DNA of 64,000 nucleotides, taken from Dipteris shenzhenensis (Eukaryota > Polypodiophyta > Polypodiopsida > Gleicheniales). The position numbers were made by a program, and so were the translations under genes. A model generated the notes under the pieces. That model was given only the letters and a program-made list of their open reading frames with translations. It was not told the origin of the DNA and did not search any database. This document shows positions 1-11,500 of the stretch, in pieces (positions within the stretch are counted from its first letter, which is position 1; each line of letters opens with the position of its first letter). The stretch lies in the NCBI GenBank assembly GCA_047967505.1, contig CM106539.1, one strand, 5' to 3'.

Positions 1-216
1 GGTGCATGGGCACTAGAGTCAGATTGCTTTGCTGATGGTTAGTTGTTTAGAGAAATGGCCAACTTTCTCATAGATGTTGTAGGAGCTCTCAATGACAACT
101 CAGCGAAGGGAGACATGGCAATCAAACTCTTGGTTGACTGTGGTAACTCGTCTATGCAGGAGTCATCCAAAGATGGAGCTACCATGGAAGCAACTGTGAC
201 AAAACTACATAGTTTC
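1..216 (+). pseudogene. Unidentified coding remnant (3' part), copy 1
   Basis: Reading the plus strand gives a coherent stretch (GAWALESDCFADG, stop, LFREMANFLIDVVGALNDNS and onward to LHSFM, stop). The same reading frame is seen with minor changes at 36878-37095, where it extends further upstream. An in-frame stop interrupts both copies. The family is not recognised. The evidence for past coding is the long in-phase reading with mixed amino-acid composition. The remnant could come from a transposon accessory gene or a host gene. Confidence 0.35.
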
Positions 217-904
217 ATGTAAACGAGGATGTGGCAATGCGACCCTAGTGAGGAAATGAAGACGTGTTGTTGAACATAGGCTACATCTTTTTTGAGGTTG
301 AACGATATGACCACAATTTCGATTTCTAAATTTGTAATGTCTTTGGATTGTACATATGGATTATTGAAGTTCTTGTAACATGTATCTTCAACACTTGGAA
401 GTATTGTCAGATTGAGATAGATTCATGCTCGATTGTAACAATTTGTGAGAGACTATCTTTTTAATTACATCCCTCAATATTAATAAACTTTGAGCATGTT
501 GACAGATCTTCCCCATCCAAACCCTATGGGTTTTGAGCCACAAATGGCTCAAGATTGAGGTAGTTGCTGGGATCATCCAAAGTCGCAAGGATAACACAAG
601 AGCCATTTGGATCCTATATATTGATAACACAAGATCCATTTGAAGACAAAGAGGTAGTTGAGAGAATCAAGAGATGCCTTGATACCATATGGGCCTAAGT
701 GGTTGTAGCAAAAGAGAGAAGAGAGAGAGGGGTACAAGGAATAGTGTTGGGCCTCTGTTCAAAAGGTGACATGTGTAAAAGGCCAAATGGTTGACTTTGG
801 TCTTCATTGTTGTATGCAACCTTTGAGAAATACAAACTATCTTCTTGCTCATGTGTTGAGATTGAGATTTGCTTGCTCTCCTTGTTCACCTTTTGTGTTT
901 GCCA

Positions 905-1002
905 CAATCCCACTTCCCTTTCTTCTCCTTCTCCATCCTCCTTCCTTCTTCCCTCCCCCTCCCCTCTCTCTCTTCCTCTCACCCCCTTCTTCTTGGTGGA
1001 AA
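905..1002 (+). repeat. Polypyrimidine (CT-rich) tract
   Basis: This is an almost uninterrupted C/T-rich stretch, with its duplicate at 37782-37879. It produces long open frames on both strands that are compositional artefacts, not genes. Confidence 0.8.
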
Positions 1003-2854
1003 CCCCATTCCAATGATTAGGTACATGAGTGAAGGCTTTACTACACAATGCTCCCACAAGGAGTAGCCAGGGAGGGAGGATCTCTGTGAACACACCTCAA
1101 CCATCCCCACGACAGGGTTGCTCATGCACTTAGGGCTTGTTAGTGGAGAGTAGGATTGGATTGGAAGTGGGAAAAAGTGAAGAAAGAGTGACTTTTGGAG
1201 TAGAAAAGCTCACTTTTCAACTTTTTGTCCATAGAGCCATTTTCATGCATTTGAGCTTGTTTCTTATTGCTTTTTGATGTTTGTTTATACAAGGAGGTAG
1301 ATAGAATGATTTCTAAGCTTGTTGTAGTGTCATCTAAAATTGTTGTAGTGTCAAATCCAACTAAAAACACTTGAAAATGAAGATTCGAGTGGAATTTTGA
1401 AGTGGTTTTGGGTGCTTAATAGTCCAACTTGTAGAAACCGCTCATTTGTGTGCCAAAAGTTATTGTTTTGTGTTGTTTTTTTATTTGCGGTAGGTAGTTT
1501 AGGTCCTTAGCACTCCTCCCATGCACACAAACCTAGAATAGAACTAGAAAAATCACCAAGACTCATAAGAAGGGAGTCGGCCACACTGTGTGTTCCCAGA
1601 CAATCCAAACCAACATCATAATCACATTCTTACAAGTGATGGTCATTGTAGCCTAATGACACTTTTGGATAGCCATCTTGTCTCATTAGTATACTTTTGC
1701 AAATACAAGCACCACATGTAATCCAAAAAAAGAAATGGCTCAACCCTAGGAAAGACTCCCATATTCCAGGCCGGCCGGGGGGCATCACTTCTACCCGCTC
1801 TTGTGAATGGCAGGGGGCATCACTTTCCCCACTCATTGACCTCTAGGGATCTAAACTCTACTGCATACTGAAACATGCATACACAAGCAATTTAAGGAGG
1901 TAAGAAGGTCTTACATATCTTCAAGATGAGAAAACCAAAGAACAAAGGATTGTTAGTACAAAGTTATGCATGTGCAAGAACATGAGCCTGCCGTAGGTGC
2001 ATGTGTCTATATTAAAGAATATGTGTATTTGTACATGTGCAAACATGTGAGTACATCTATAAAACTAGGTGCATGTGGCCATGTTTCCAGAAAAACTATA
2101 GAAATATGGGATATGAAGGGGGGAAATTAGTTCATAGGATACATTAGAGAAATTAGTTCATAGGATACATTAGGATACATGTGCTGCTCCTTACAGGCAC
2201 CTACTGCACCATCTATTTTGCCCTCTAGCTAGTCTCTTGTCAGCCCCAGATCTGGTATTTTAACTGTTGCAAAAGTCACACATTACTTGCAACCACCTTA
2301 AGTCCTGAGGTGTACAACCCACATTGCATTCTATGTGCTGCCCATGTGGTAACCCCCTCTCTTTGTTTTTCTCTGTGGGTATGCCACCACATGGCAGCCA
2401 CTATGCTGCCCATGTGGTAGCCATAACCTTAAGCCTCTGGGGGTTCAAGGATCTCTTGACTTAAATTAGGAAGGAAAATTCCAACTCTAGAAGGGGGAAA
2501 ACAGAGTTAGAAAGTTTTCATGAGGGGAAAGATTTTTAGTAGATGCCTAGAATCTTGTTGGACTTTGTCATCCATGACTAGGCAAGTTACCTTTTCTAGC
2601 TAGGTGCCCCAAGCACTCTCCCCAAATTCTTTGCAAATTCTATTCATTAATTACAGTCCTAAAGCATTCTCCCCACATGCTTTGCAAATTTCATGAATTA
2701 ATCCCCAAAGCATTCTCCCTAGTGCATGCTTTGCAAATTCTAATAATTAATTACAATCCTCGCTGGGCCTCCTAATTCCTTGTTCATCCTTGATGGAACT
2801 TACTCACTTATCTCATCCACTTGGGCATGTTTCAATGTGCCAATCACATTGGTT

Positions 2855-2863
2855 ATTTATCCT
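2855..2863. other. Deletion junction with filler, copy 1
   Basis: Copy 1 joins the left block (ending CACATTGGTT at 2854) to the right block (starting TTGGTCTTCAATCC at 2864) through about 9 bp (ATTTATCCT) found at neither corresponding edge of copy 2. Copy 2 has 39713-55831 (16,119 bp) between the same two blocks. Short filler plus the short shared TTGGT is typical of end-joining repair of a double-strand break. Confidence 0.75.
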
Positions 2864-3229
2864 TTGGTCTTCAATCCTCGTCTTTAAATTTGGAGAGGCT
2901 AAAATGCCTTGGAGTGCCTTGGAGAGAAAGAGGAAAGCGGGGGAAATGGAAAAAGAAAAGGCTTATACACTTAGAATTTCAGAGGGGTAGAAATGTATAT
3001 GATGAAGTGGATTTTTTTCTTAATGTTTTAAAACCTTGGGAAAACGTGGCTGCAGCCTCCTTTGCATATTTGTGATTTTTTGCGGGTTGACGAAGGTCGT
3101 CAAATATGGTTGCACATTCAACTTCTTTGTTCTTTTACTCTTCATGCTCTTATCTACTCCTGGCAGCTCTGAGCCTTTTAACCTTATTTACTCAGGTATG
3201 CAGCTTCATGAAATCGGTAGTGGACTATT

Positions 3230-3960
3230 TGAAGATTCGTGCTTGCATGATTGGGTTTCTCTCATCTCCTATGCACATAGTGCTTGGGTCGTTATAATGG
3301 TTGCATGCAATCCAGCAGGGCCGTCCTTTGGTGTAGGTGCCAGGCCTGTTAGATGTGTGCGTCCTCATGGGAGACTTGGGGTACATGATTGTAATTGGTC
3401 CATGCATGTTGGACATTGCATTAGAGCAACAACGGCCATGTGGTATGCCAGCAAAGCAAGTGGTAGACATGCAGAGTGGTCAGGTGCACAGGTGGCAGAG
3501 ATGAGTTAGCAAAGATGGCATGGCATGGGGGCACATGTGCCCCACGAGGTGATACATGGTGGATGGGCCAATGGATCGTAAAGCACGAGGTAGATGGCTA
3601 ACCAACTGTCACAACGGCCATGAAGACAACGGATCGCATCTAAGAGCTCCTATTGTTGGGGAACTTTAGTGCAGGACTCGAGGCAGATGCATAGAGAGTA
3701 CATGGTGGGCGTAGATTGACCCAGGAGCTGACAGCATGGCAAGCGGGACGTGGTCGTGTACAATGTACATAAGGGACTAGAGCATGTTGCCCACTCACCC
3801 CTTGATGCACGACACATGGCTACATACCAACAATCACTATGGAAGTCCGATGGCAAGCCAAGGGAGGACCTGTGACCATGATCCAACAAGCAAAAGATCG
3901 GATCAATGGCCCTTGACCATCATCATCGATAAAGGCATGCAACACAGAGGAGAGCAGTTT
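3230..3960 (+). pseudogene. Unidentified coding remnant, copy 1 (frameshifted)
   Basis: Here copy 1 and the copy at 56210-56930 read as broken protein. Copy 2 keeps ADELAKMAWHGGTC near 56466-56510 and GKRDVVVYNVHKGLEHVAHS near 56707-56770. Copy 1 has a 2-bp insertion near 3500 (GCAGAGATGAG against GCAGATGAG) that throws the first motif out of frame, loses AT near 3735 (AGCATGGC against AGCATATGGC) and lacks CCG near 3850. ADELAKMA resembles the end of RNase H-like domains of retroelements, but this is weak. The function is unknown, and the remnant was already broken before the duplication. Confidence 0.35.
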
Positions 3961-5279
3961 AGCTAGCGAAGCTGAGTGAAACATGGAATAGAGACGTCGT
4001 GGGCTAGTTGCACTTGAGAAGAATTGAGCAAGATGAGATGCCAGGAGATAGAGAAGCACCAAAGCTTGTGAACAAGAAGGAACACGGGCCTGTGGGAGTG
4101 GCTGATCATGTTGGAGAGGCGACCACATAAGAGCTGTATGTCCAGTGAGGGGACATAGGGTGTGTGTGTGTGGAGCCAAGAGATTTTGTAACTTGTGGAA
4201 GGCTTGGATCTCACATTATTTCTGGACTTCCTTCACTGGTGTTAATCTCTTGCTTCATCCCAAGTCTCTGTGTCGAAGGAGCGGCTGTTTGCATGGTGTA
4301 TGCTTTTGAGTGATGAGCCATGGGTTTGTTGTTGTCGACTCATGGATTTGAGGCTTTGTTTGTCTACTAAGTCAAAGTGTGGTCTTTAGCGAGTCATGTG
4401 AGTGGAGAGGGAGGGCGGGGTAAATTCTGTGAGGAAAGCAATGCCATTGTGTGGGTGATGAAGGTCTGTGTGCATTTTTCGTTGAGGATAGCCCAAGGAA
4501 GGTAACAGTAAAACTAGCCCATGCACAAGCAAGACACTTAACATGCCTCGAACAACCGGTCCCATGTTTGAGTCCCATCCAAATCAAAATCTATAGATGG
4601 AACCAAGGAATATTCCCAAAGGTCGAGGCTTGACCTAGGGTGTACTCGATGAGCCAACCTTTTGACCGAGATTTGTTTGACCCTAGCATTGTGTGGTAAC
4701 ATTAAAACAAACCGGTGTGCCTTCTAGGTCAATATGTACATGTAGCCCGTTGCATAGATTTCCTGTGTGCATATCGGGAGGTTGCGGGCTTGATCGTCGT
4801 CAGGTGGACTATGCGCAGTTGGAATTGCGATGAAATAGTTAGGGCTGATTTTGTGAGGCACCGGTGGTCGAGCGGCCAATCCTTTTACACCGCATGGAGT
4901 CTACATAACCTAAAGGATAACTCTCGCTATTCTGAGAGGTGGAGAAGAGTAGTTAAGGGTTGGTTAGTTTTTAAGGTCCCATCCTAGGTCGATGGTTGGT
5001 ATTTAAAGGGAGGATCTAACGGTTGTGTTTAAACCCTTGGATCTAAGGCCTATAGGGAGATCCTGTTGAGATTGGATGGCTGTGAGCAGGCTTTGGGACT
5101 TAGTTGTTTTCAAAGGTGAGTTTGGGAGAGTCCAAGGGACGAGACATCCCAAAGGATCAGAGCTTCAAAGAGAGGGGTGACTTCCATGATTGATCTCGTG
5201 TAGGATAACACCAAGTTTGAGCCACTAGACTATGAGAGAAAAGAAGGAGGAAGAAGTTATTATATATTTAAAAAAAGTG

Positions 5280-5437
5280 AAAATTCAAGTGGGAAGGGGG
5301 GAAGGGAGGGGAGGAGGGGGGGGGGGTGTGGAGGGGGGTAGTGGGGTGGAGGAGGGGGGTGGGGGTGGGTGGAGGGTGGAGGGGGGTGAAGGGGTGGGGG
5401 AGCAGGAAAGGGGGGGTGGAGGGGGTGGATGGTGAAA
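5280..5437 (+). repeat. G-rich homopurine tract
   Basis: About 150 bp of nearly pure G/A/T with many runs of 4-8 G on the plus strand; the duplicate lies at 58262-58415. It has G-quadruplex potential. The long open frames over it on both strands are compositional artefacts. Confidence 0.85.
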
Positions 5438-5454
5438 ACTTTACGGATAGAAAC

Positions 5455-5790
5455 CTTGACAAAAATTCAAAGGGAGGAGGAGATAATTACCTACAATGCT
5501 CTCCTAATTCTTTGTTGATGTGACAGGATTGTTGAGGGTGAATATATGGTGGATGGATGGCTATCATTGCAAGAAGGGCTCGAAGCAACTCGACGATGAG
5601 GATGGGAGTAGGGCGGTGGTTGATGGAGAGGGAGGAGGGTCGCTCAGAATGGGAAAGAGAATGGAGGCCATATGTGGAAGAAGAAGAATGAGAGGTGGAG
5701 TGGGTTTTTATAAGAATGGAGATGGGAGGGGTTTAGGGTTAGGGTTAAACCCTAGAACCTTCCTGTGCCCCATAACTTTTCATGGTGGGG
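5455..5790. other. Segment present only in copy 1 of the duplication
   Basis: Both copies share sequence up to GGATAGAAAC (5454 and 58427) and again from GGGAATT (5791 and 58435). Copy 1 carries 336 bp between these points and copy 2 only 7 bp (TAGAGTT). No terminal repeats or target-site duplication flank the 336 bp, so a deletion with filler in copy 2 is likelier than an insertion in copy 1. The segment is purine-rich, contains a telobox-like GTTTAGGGTTAGGG near 5730-5745, and has no recognisable gene. Confidence 0.8.
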
Positions 5791-6182
5791 GGGAATTATT
5801 TTTTACTCTCCTAGTTCTTGAGTGATATATTTGTGATAGTTCATGGTAGTTTGTTCTTTACACCACATACTTGCATATGTCTACTTGTTACTTCAGATGC
5901 TAGTCTCCCTGACAATGGCGCCAAATGTTGGCTCTTTCCCACGACTTTTTCCAAAAGAGCAAGGTGTTCTAAGTATGGAGGGTTCCGAGGTTTTTTGTCA
6001 CCTATAGATATATCGATGTCATCATTGTAGTATAAGTGTGGATGAGGACCTTGGGTCGTATTCTAGTGAGAGACGTAGGCTTAAGTATGGGAAGCAAAAG
6101 TTGCACATGCATGTGTGAAAGAAATGTTCATCAACATGGTCATAGTAATGGAAGCTTCTTCCTCCATTGGGGGTTGAAAGTT

Positions 6183-6290
6183 TTAGAAGAGGGAGGTTCA
6201 AGATTTAGAAGGGGGTCTAGGGTTCAGAAGGGGGTCCAAGATTTAGAAGGGGTTTCAAGGTTAGAAGCGATTTTAGGGTTAGAAGGAGAA
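6183..6290 (+). repeat. Short tandem repeat (AGAAGGGGGTC-type units)
   Basis: Imperfect units of about 18-20 bp built on TTTAGAAGGGGGT / GGTTAGAAG recur five or six times. The duplicate is at 58827-58934. Confidence 0.6.
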
Positions 6291-6699
6291 TCCAACATAG
6301 CAGAGTACATGGTGGAGAACTCATCTCCCTCATAGGTCGTGGAGGTCAAGGGTTGAAGAACTAGACTAAGAGAGTAAGGGTTGAGGGGAAGCATAGGAGG
6401 GGGAGAGGAATAAGGGAGGAGGAAAGGGAGAGGAGGAGGTGCAAGGTTAGAGGAGAGGGAGAGGAGGCAAGGTTGGAGGAGAAGGGAGTAAGAGGCAAGG
6501 TTAGGACATGCTTTTGGACATGAAGTGCAAGGGAGCATGGACACTTGGAGAGAATTGCATGCAACACCAAAGTAGAACTCAACACAATGTCCCAAAGAAT
6601 ATGGGCTTCATTCCATTATGGGTGATTTATACAAGTTGGAGAGCTTCTCTCTTTGCATGTAGGAATTGTAAGAATTTCTCTCTCTACATGTAGAGCTTG

Positions 6700-6970
6700 C
6701 ATCTATGATGTACATATAGAAGTTGCACTATGCATGACATTGTAGGACTTGCATGTAGGAGTTGCATATAGGAGTTGCATGTAGAACATGCATGTAGGAG
6801 TTGTTTGTAGAACATGACTTGCATGTAGGAGTTGTATGTAGAAGTTGCATGTAGGACTTGCATGTAGAACATGCATGTAGGATTTGTATGTAGAACATGC
6901 ATGTAGGACTTGCATGTAGGATTTGTATGTAGAACATGGATGTAGGAGTTGCATGTAGAACATGCATGTT
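6700..6970 (+). repeat. Minisatellite (GCATGTAGRANTT-type units)
   Basis: Units of about 10-14 bp (GCATGTAGGAGTT, GCATGTAGAACAT, GCATGTAGGACTT) are tandemly arrayed for about 270 bp, with the duplicate at 59345-59614. Open frames over this tract give Cys/Tyr/His/Met-rich repeats on the minus strand in all three phases, which marks them as repeat artefacts. Unit order is almost unchanged between copies, so the array has been stable since the duplication. Confidence 0.85.
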
Positions 6971-7295
6971 GAATTCTTAAGAGGGATTATTCCTAGCCTT
7001 ATGCAAGTACAAGCAGAGCTTTTCAGCTACCCTACACACACATTCTGTGCTACTTAAGTCCATGTTGGCATAGAGTCAACATCAGTTCACGAAGCATGAA
7101 GATCATCCACCAATGGTGCAAGTATACATACATGAACCTATGATTACTAGGAATATCGTAGTTCACAATTATCACTAACCATATAGAACAAGGTCTTGAT
7201 TGACATCCAAAGGAATTAACACCTGTCACCATCCATGGCTAATTTTTAAGGCTCATCTTATGGCCACTTGTCCTCTATGTGGCACCACATGCCTT

Positions 7296-7346
7296 CACAT
7301 TGAGAACCTCGATGTGGCATGGTGCCACATTGAGATTCTCAATGTG
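7296..7346. repeat. Inverted repeat (hairpin), copy 1
   Basis: Arms of about 24 nt (starting CACATTGAGAACCTC and ending GATTCTCAATGTG) flank a 3-nt TGG centre, with two mismatches in the stem. The copy at 59940-59990 has only one mismatch. The flanks also carry two copies of TCCTCTATGTGGCACCA. It could be a degenerate small inverted-repeat transposon or a fold-back transcript source; neither is shown. Confidence 0.75.
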
Positions 7347-7704
7347 GAACGACACCTTACCATGCCATTGGTCCTCTATGTGGCACCATGCCTTTTCATT
7401 AGAGTCAAGATGCTCAACATGCAATTTATTAAGCATTGGTCATGATCATCCCATAAGTTGAGCCAATTAAGCAAAATAAATATGTATTTTTGCCTAGGTA
7501 TAATAGGCATATGTTCTTTGCTATGGTAACTCCTTATGTCTCTTGCTTGTATCATAGTGCTCTACATTTTGGACAAGCTATGGCATGGTCATGTGCATCC
7601 AAACATTTGGGTAATAATAATGGATGGAGCTATAGTTCATATCCAATTAATGCTACTACACAAGACCTTTCTTTGACTCTTTCTAAGCCTCTCAAACCAT
7701 GTTA

Positions 7705-9709
7705 CCTTTCGGAAGAAATGTAAGAAGAAAATTATGCAAAAATAAAAATAGAAAGTTGGATTAAATATGTCTAAAAAAAGCTTTAGTTACAATACAATAA
7801 TGTCTCCTATGAGAAAACAGAGGTAACACTTATGTTAGATTATTAGTAGCTTACGGATTCAATATGAGAAGAATTATAATGAGAAAATATGTGCTAAACC
7901 CTCTATATAATATCTTATTTGCCTCATCACTAAGTTGAGCCTCCTTTAGACTCATGGGCCATGCTTTTAACTACTCTCCATCTCTTGGAAGATCCTCTTC
8001 TTCGTATTCATCCTTGGAGCACTATCAAATATGCATGTATCATGTAAGACAATAAATCATCTAACACATTATCACTCTTTGTACGTACATATTCACATGC
8101 TTGGTCTTCCCGCATTCTACTTCTTCTCTTTGCATGTGCTTCTTTTAGCAATTGTCAATAGTTTTCATTTAGTTATGATTCATGAGGTCAATACTGCAAT
8201 GTATTATGTTGCTTTCATTTGATTCACATCAAACACTCTAAAATAGAATAACCACATATTGAAACAAGTTTTTAATCCCACATAAGATCGATGATCATTA
8301 AATTACAAGTATAAACCCTCATGCTCATATCTCCTTAGTGTGTTGCAAATGTGCATGCAATTTAAATCACCCATAGTCTCAATCCAAAATTGTCTACTTA
8401 TGGCATCCTTACATCATGCATATTTTCATAATATCTTATGATATAGGCAATCAAAATAATTTATAGGTTTCTTTGCCACATCTTAGATGCTTCATGACAT
8501 ATGAAAATCATTAAATTTAATGTTATAGTATGTTAATTTTTATACATCAATATTCTTTAGTCTAGGTTCCAGATCTACATGAATCAAAGAGGGATGGCTA
8601 TGCATGGAGAGCTTGCAGATGTGCGTGTCACTGACATGCTAAAAAGGGTTATGGATGTGTTCAAGAGAGTTGCCAAAGTCATCTCTTGCACTTCAATCGC
8701 TTGAAAAACATTTGGAAATCTTTTCGACAGGCTACAATGTTTGAAAAATCCTTAAATCTTGTGGTTGTCTTTAATTATGGACTCACTAATGTATTTTCAT
8801 TATTATTTTTTCAAGACTTTCATGGTGAGCTCTCCTCACAGTCACTCCTACATACATATACTCAACCACTCATACATATTCATACACAGACCACCCATTA
8901 CCCATGATGTAGATAGCATGGTGTTTCCTCCGAAAAATTGCCAAGTACCTAGGCAGTGTAAATAGACTGCGAATAGGGCACCCTACAAAACATGTTAGTC
9001 ATGTGTCAAAAAAACCTCATCTCCATAGAGATTTGATGTCAAAGTCAAGTGTCCGTTAGGAGCTCGGTGCCTATGGTTGAAGGCATACGGAGCTTGGAAG
9101 TCATTAGAAAATTAGCGTAAGTTGAGGTGGATGAGATGAAGCCCAGGCATGGCAGCCTACAATTGCCCATACTAACTTGCAACACAAGTTAGGCTTTCAT
9201 TGAGACACGAATCCACAAGTGAGGTGAGGGTTTTAGCTCCAAGCTCAAGGATGTCTCACTAATGTATTTACCATGAGTGCCTCGTGATATATTTAAAGCT
9301 GGCTTGGAACATGAGGTTTTCCTGAATTTCCTGTAATTGTAAATAAACGTTTAAAATTCTGCATCGTTTAAATATTGAAAATACAGGGTAGGTGCGTTCA
9401 ACGCTTAAATAAAGAATTGTGTCATTTAGATAGAAGAGGGAGGGCTGGAGGTGCCTCTCGAAGGGGTATATTTCTGTAAAGCAATTGACAATCTCTTCAA
9501 TACAACAAGAGAGATTCTTTGGTAAAAGAATTGACAATGCTCACAGTACAGATGATGCCGCTATTATCGGTAGCATTTGGGTGGCACCAAAAAACTTATG
9601 TACACGCTCTGCTAGAATCCAGGTAGATTAAATTAGAGCACAATATGTTTGATGTTTTGTAAGAAACCACTAGCATTATGTTGATGTTTTGTCAGAACAT
9701 TTGTAACAA
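7705..9709. other. AT-rich non-coding stretch
   Basis: Only short random open frames are present. I see no transposon ends, RNA gene or conserved protein. It continues copy 1 of the duplication past the point where copy 2 is interrupted, so its second copy, if any, lies outside the window. Confidence 0.6.
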
Positions 9710-10540
9710 CTATTCTCGATCATCATCCTCTCTAAGACTAAACAATTTAGCTTGGATCATGTTCATCTGTGTGCGCTTGCCTTCTACTCTATACAAGTCC
9801 CAGCTAGCGATCTCAAGAACCTGGAATTCCTCATCAAGCATCGACTTTAGACATTCCAACCTAATCTCAGCTGCACTTATCATTCCAGCAATGCCATCTT
9901 CCTTTTTTTTTGGAATTCTGGGCTCATATAAATTAGGTTTTTCACTGGTGTTGTGGAAATGATAGGTTTTACATTGGGTGAAGGGAACACACCATGTAAA
10001 GATCTCATATTCTCTTCCCACCTCTTGCAACACTTTGCACCTAGATGCCGTTAGACCTTAGCATGTTCCATTGCACTCTCTACAAATGGAGCCCATGCAA
10101 CATTTGGTGAGAAGCTGCATGTCCTCAACTCTTTGCGCGTTGACTTGCAGTTCTCCAAGGAAAAGGAATTTGCAAAAAATAGCCCAATTTTGTAATTGGG
10201 TGGCCCCTCTTGATAGACTTCATAGTGACGCCGCACAAGCCTCTTGGCAATGTACATGATATGACTTTATTTTCTTCTTCCCAGAAACTGGTTTGGGACA
10301 TGCAAATATAGACTCCTAGTCTGCAAGGCTGATGTCTTTCGAACCTGTTTGTATCTCCCTTGGAACTATTCCAACCATACTAAGCCCATACTCCTCATTA
10401 AACCCTCATGCGTACTGGCAAAATTTCTTTTGTACTGGAACCTATACTTGTGATATCTTCTTAGATGCCTTGCGAGCTGCAATAGCTAGCATGATCTCTG
10501 CAAAGACAGAAATACTAAAAGTCAATATGATTGATTATGA
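9710..10540 (-). pseudogene. Unidentified multi-part coding remnant
   Basis: On the minus strand a coherent protein can be followed from about 10540 to 9710 with several stops and frame changes. Recognisable stretches are IMLAIAARKASKKISQV, GLSMVGIVPREIQTG, VRRHYEVYQEGPPNYKIG, GLFFANSFSLENCKSTRKEL, and near the end ASWDLYRVEGKRTQMN. Composition and continuity argue for genuine former coding sequence. It lies immediately downstream, in transcriptional order, of a decayed LINE reverse transcriptase. It could be a host gene fragment captured next to the LINE, or a downstream LINE part I do not recognise. I cannot name the family. Confidence 0.4.
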
Positions 10541-11500
10541 TTCACTACATGATCAATAGCCAATAATATATTTAGAATGACATCTTCTATGTTCCTTCCA
10601 TATACAAAACCATATTGTCTGGCATGCACCATCCTACTTAGGATATGCTTGATTCTCTTGGTCAAATCCTTGACCATAACTTTACACACAAATTGAGCAT
10701 CTATAAACTTGGTCTCCAACGACATGGTAACCATCTATTTTGCTCCTTAGTAATGAGCGTTATCATACACATATTTGGACTCTGAGGCATCACACCTCTT
10801 TGAAAGCACCATCTAATTACTTCCATCATATCCTCCACAAGTTATGTTGATAGAACTCAATAGGCATACTGCTAGGCCTAAGCAACTTACCTCTAGCCAT
10901 AGAGAACACAACATATTTGATCTCCGTCATTAAACTCAACCAAATAACATATTTGATCTCAGCAAAAGAAGGGCCTTTGCAATAGTAAAGCCTCATAAGG
11001 CATCACCACCTATCATGCAAATTGCTTGGGAATGCATCCAACTTTACCTTGTAGTTTGTGCTTTCAACTCGCTTAGTACCCGCAATGCTAGAGATAAATG
11101 CTACATGAAAATCTTAGCTATTTTTGACTCCTCATACACTAGATTGCCCTCAGCATACTTTTCTCTCTAACTGCTCTAAAGAAGAATACCGACAGTGTGT
11201 CACCTTCTTGAAGCCACTTTGAACCTTAGCTGCACCCAGCCTAGCATGCTCTATAGCTCTCAAGAAAAGCTCAACTGAGGAAAGCAATGAAGGAAAAATA
11301 GGATCAAATGGATTCTAAGAAATAGTCAACAACAATAAAAAAATCATGCAAACCGTCACCTTCCCCTGTCTCCTCATTGTTCTTACTCTCTCTCTCCCAA
11401 AATCTTTAGCAATCTTAGTAACCATTTCAATACAAGCACTCCATCTACTTCTGAAGGGTCTTGAATGGCATACTTCCTCCTCCTTCCAAGCATGATGAGG
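10541..11500 (-). pseudogene. Decayed LINE reverse transcriptase
   Basis: The minus strand contains, in the correct order for a plant non-LTR retrotransposon, SKWLQEGDTLSVFFF (about 11180-11225, the WLxEGDxNxxFF motif before the RT domain), EIKYVVFSMARGKLL..MPIEFYQHNLWRI (about 10850-10935, RT block with the usual APGPDG core altered), and RQYGFVYGRNIEDVILN (about 10580-10630, matching QxGFVxGR of RT). Stops and frameshifts break it throughout, so it is inactive. Neither the endonuclease domain nor the YADD catalytic region is recognised. A LINE (L1-like) origin is well supported; the clade is not. Confidence 0.75.

Larger units (their letters stand above)
1..2854 (+). repeat. Segmental duplication, left block, copy 1
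   Basis: This block matches 36878-39712 in the same orientation and nearly base for base, with roughly 97-99% identity judged by eye. The window opens inside it, so its true left edge is not visible. Differences are scattered substitutions and small indels. One example is an extra tandem unit of about 20 bp near 1320-1350 in copy 1 that copy 2 lacks. The content is mostly non-coding: a decayed coding remnant at the left end, a polypyrimidine tract near 910-1000, and a 2200-2750 segment that also belongs to an older tandem repeat seen at 39.0-41.9 kb. I see no intact gene. Confidence 0.95.
2864..7704 (+). repeat. Segmental duplication, right block, copy 1
   Basis: This block matches 55832-60350 in the same orientation, with high identity by eye. 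The main length difference is 5455-5790, which copy 2 lacks. The block ends at CCATGTTA, exactly where copy 2 is interrupted by a CACTA transposon. Copy 1 reads straight through this point (CCATGTTACCTTTCGG), so it preserves the unoccupied insertion site. Content: a decayed coding remnant at 3.2-3.9 kb, a G-rich purine tract, a minisatellite and a hairpin. No intact gene is recognised. Confidence 0.95.

Noticed and set aside
4850-4895. tRNA-like sequence (GGCACCGGTGGTCGAGCGGCC)
   Set aside because: Resembles the D-arm region of a leucine/serine tRNA, but no acceptor stem, anticodon arm or T-arm could be folded around it.
5232-5462. Gly/Val/Glu-rich and Pro/Ser-rich open frames on both strands
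   Set aside because: Low-complexity artefacts of the G-rich homopurine tract; all frames are open because stops are rare in such sequence.
5725-5755. Interstitial telomere at GTTTAGGGTTAGGGTTAAACCC
   Set aside because: Only two to three degenerate units; telobox-like motifs of this size are common in plant DNA.
6684-6967. Three overlapping Cys/His/Met/Tyr-rich minus-strand frames, metallothionein-like at a glance
   Set aside because: They arise from the minisatellite in all three phases, and the duplicate at 59.3-59.6 kb shows no frame-specific conservation.
6700-6970. CRISPR-like array
   Set aside because: Units are contiguous and short with no unique spacers, and the window is eukaryotic.
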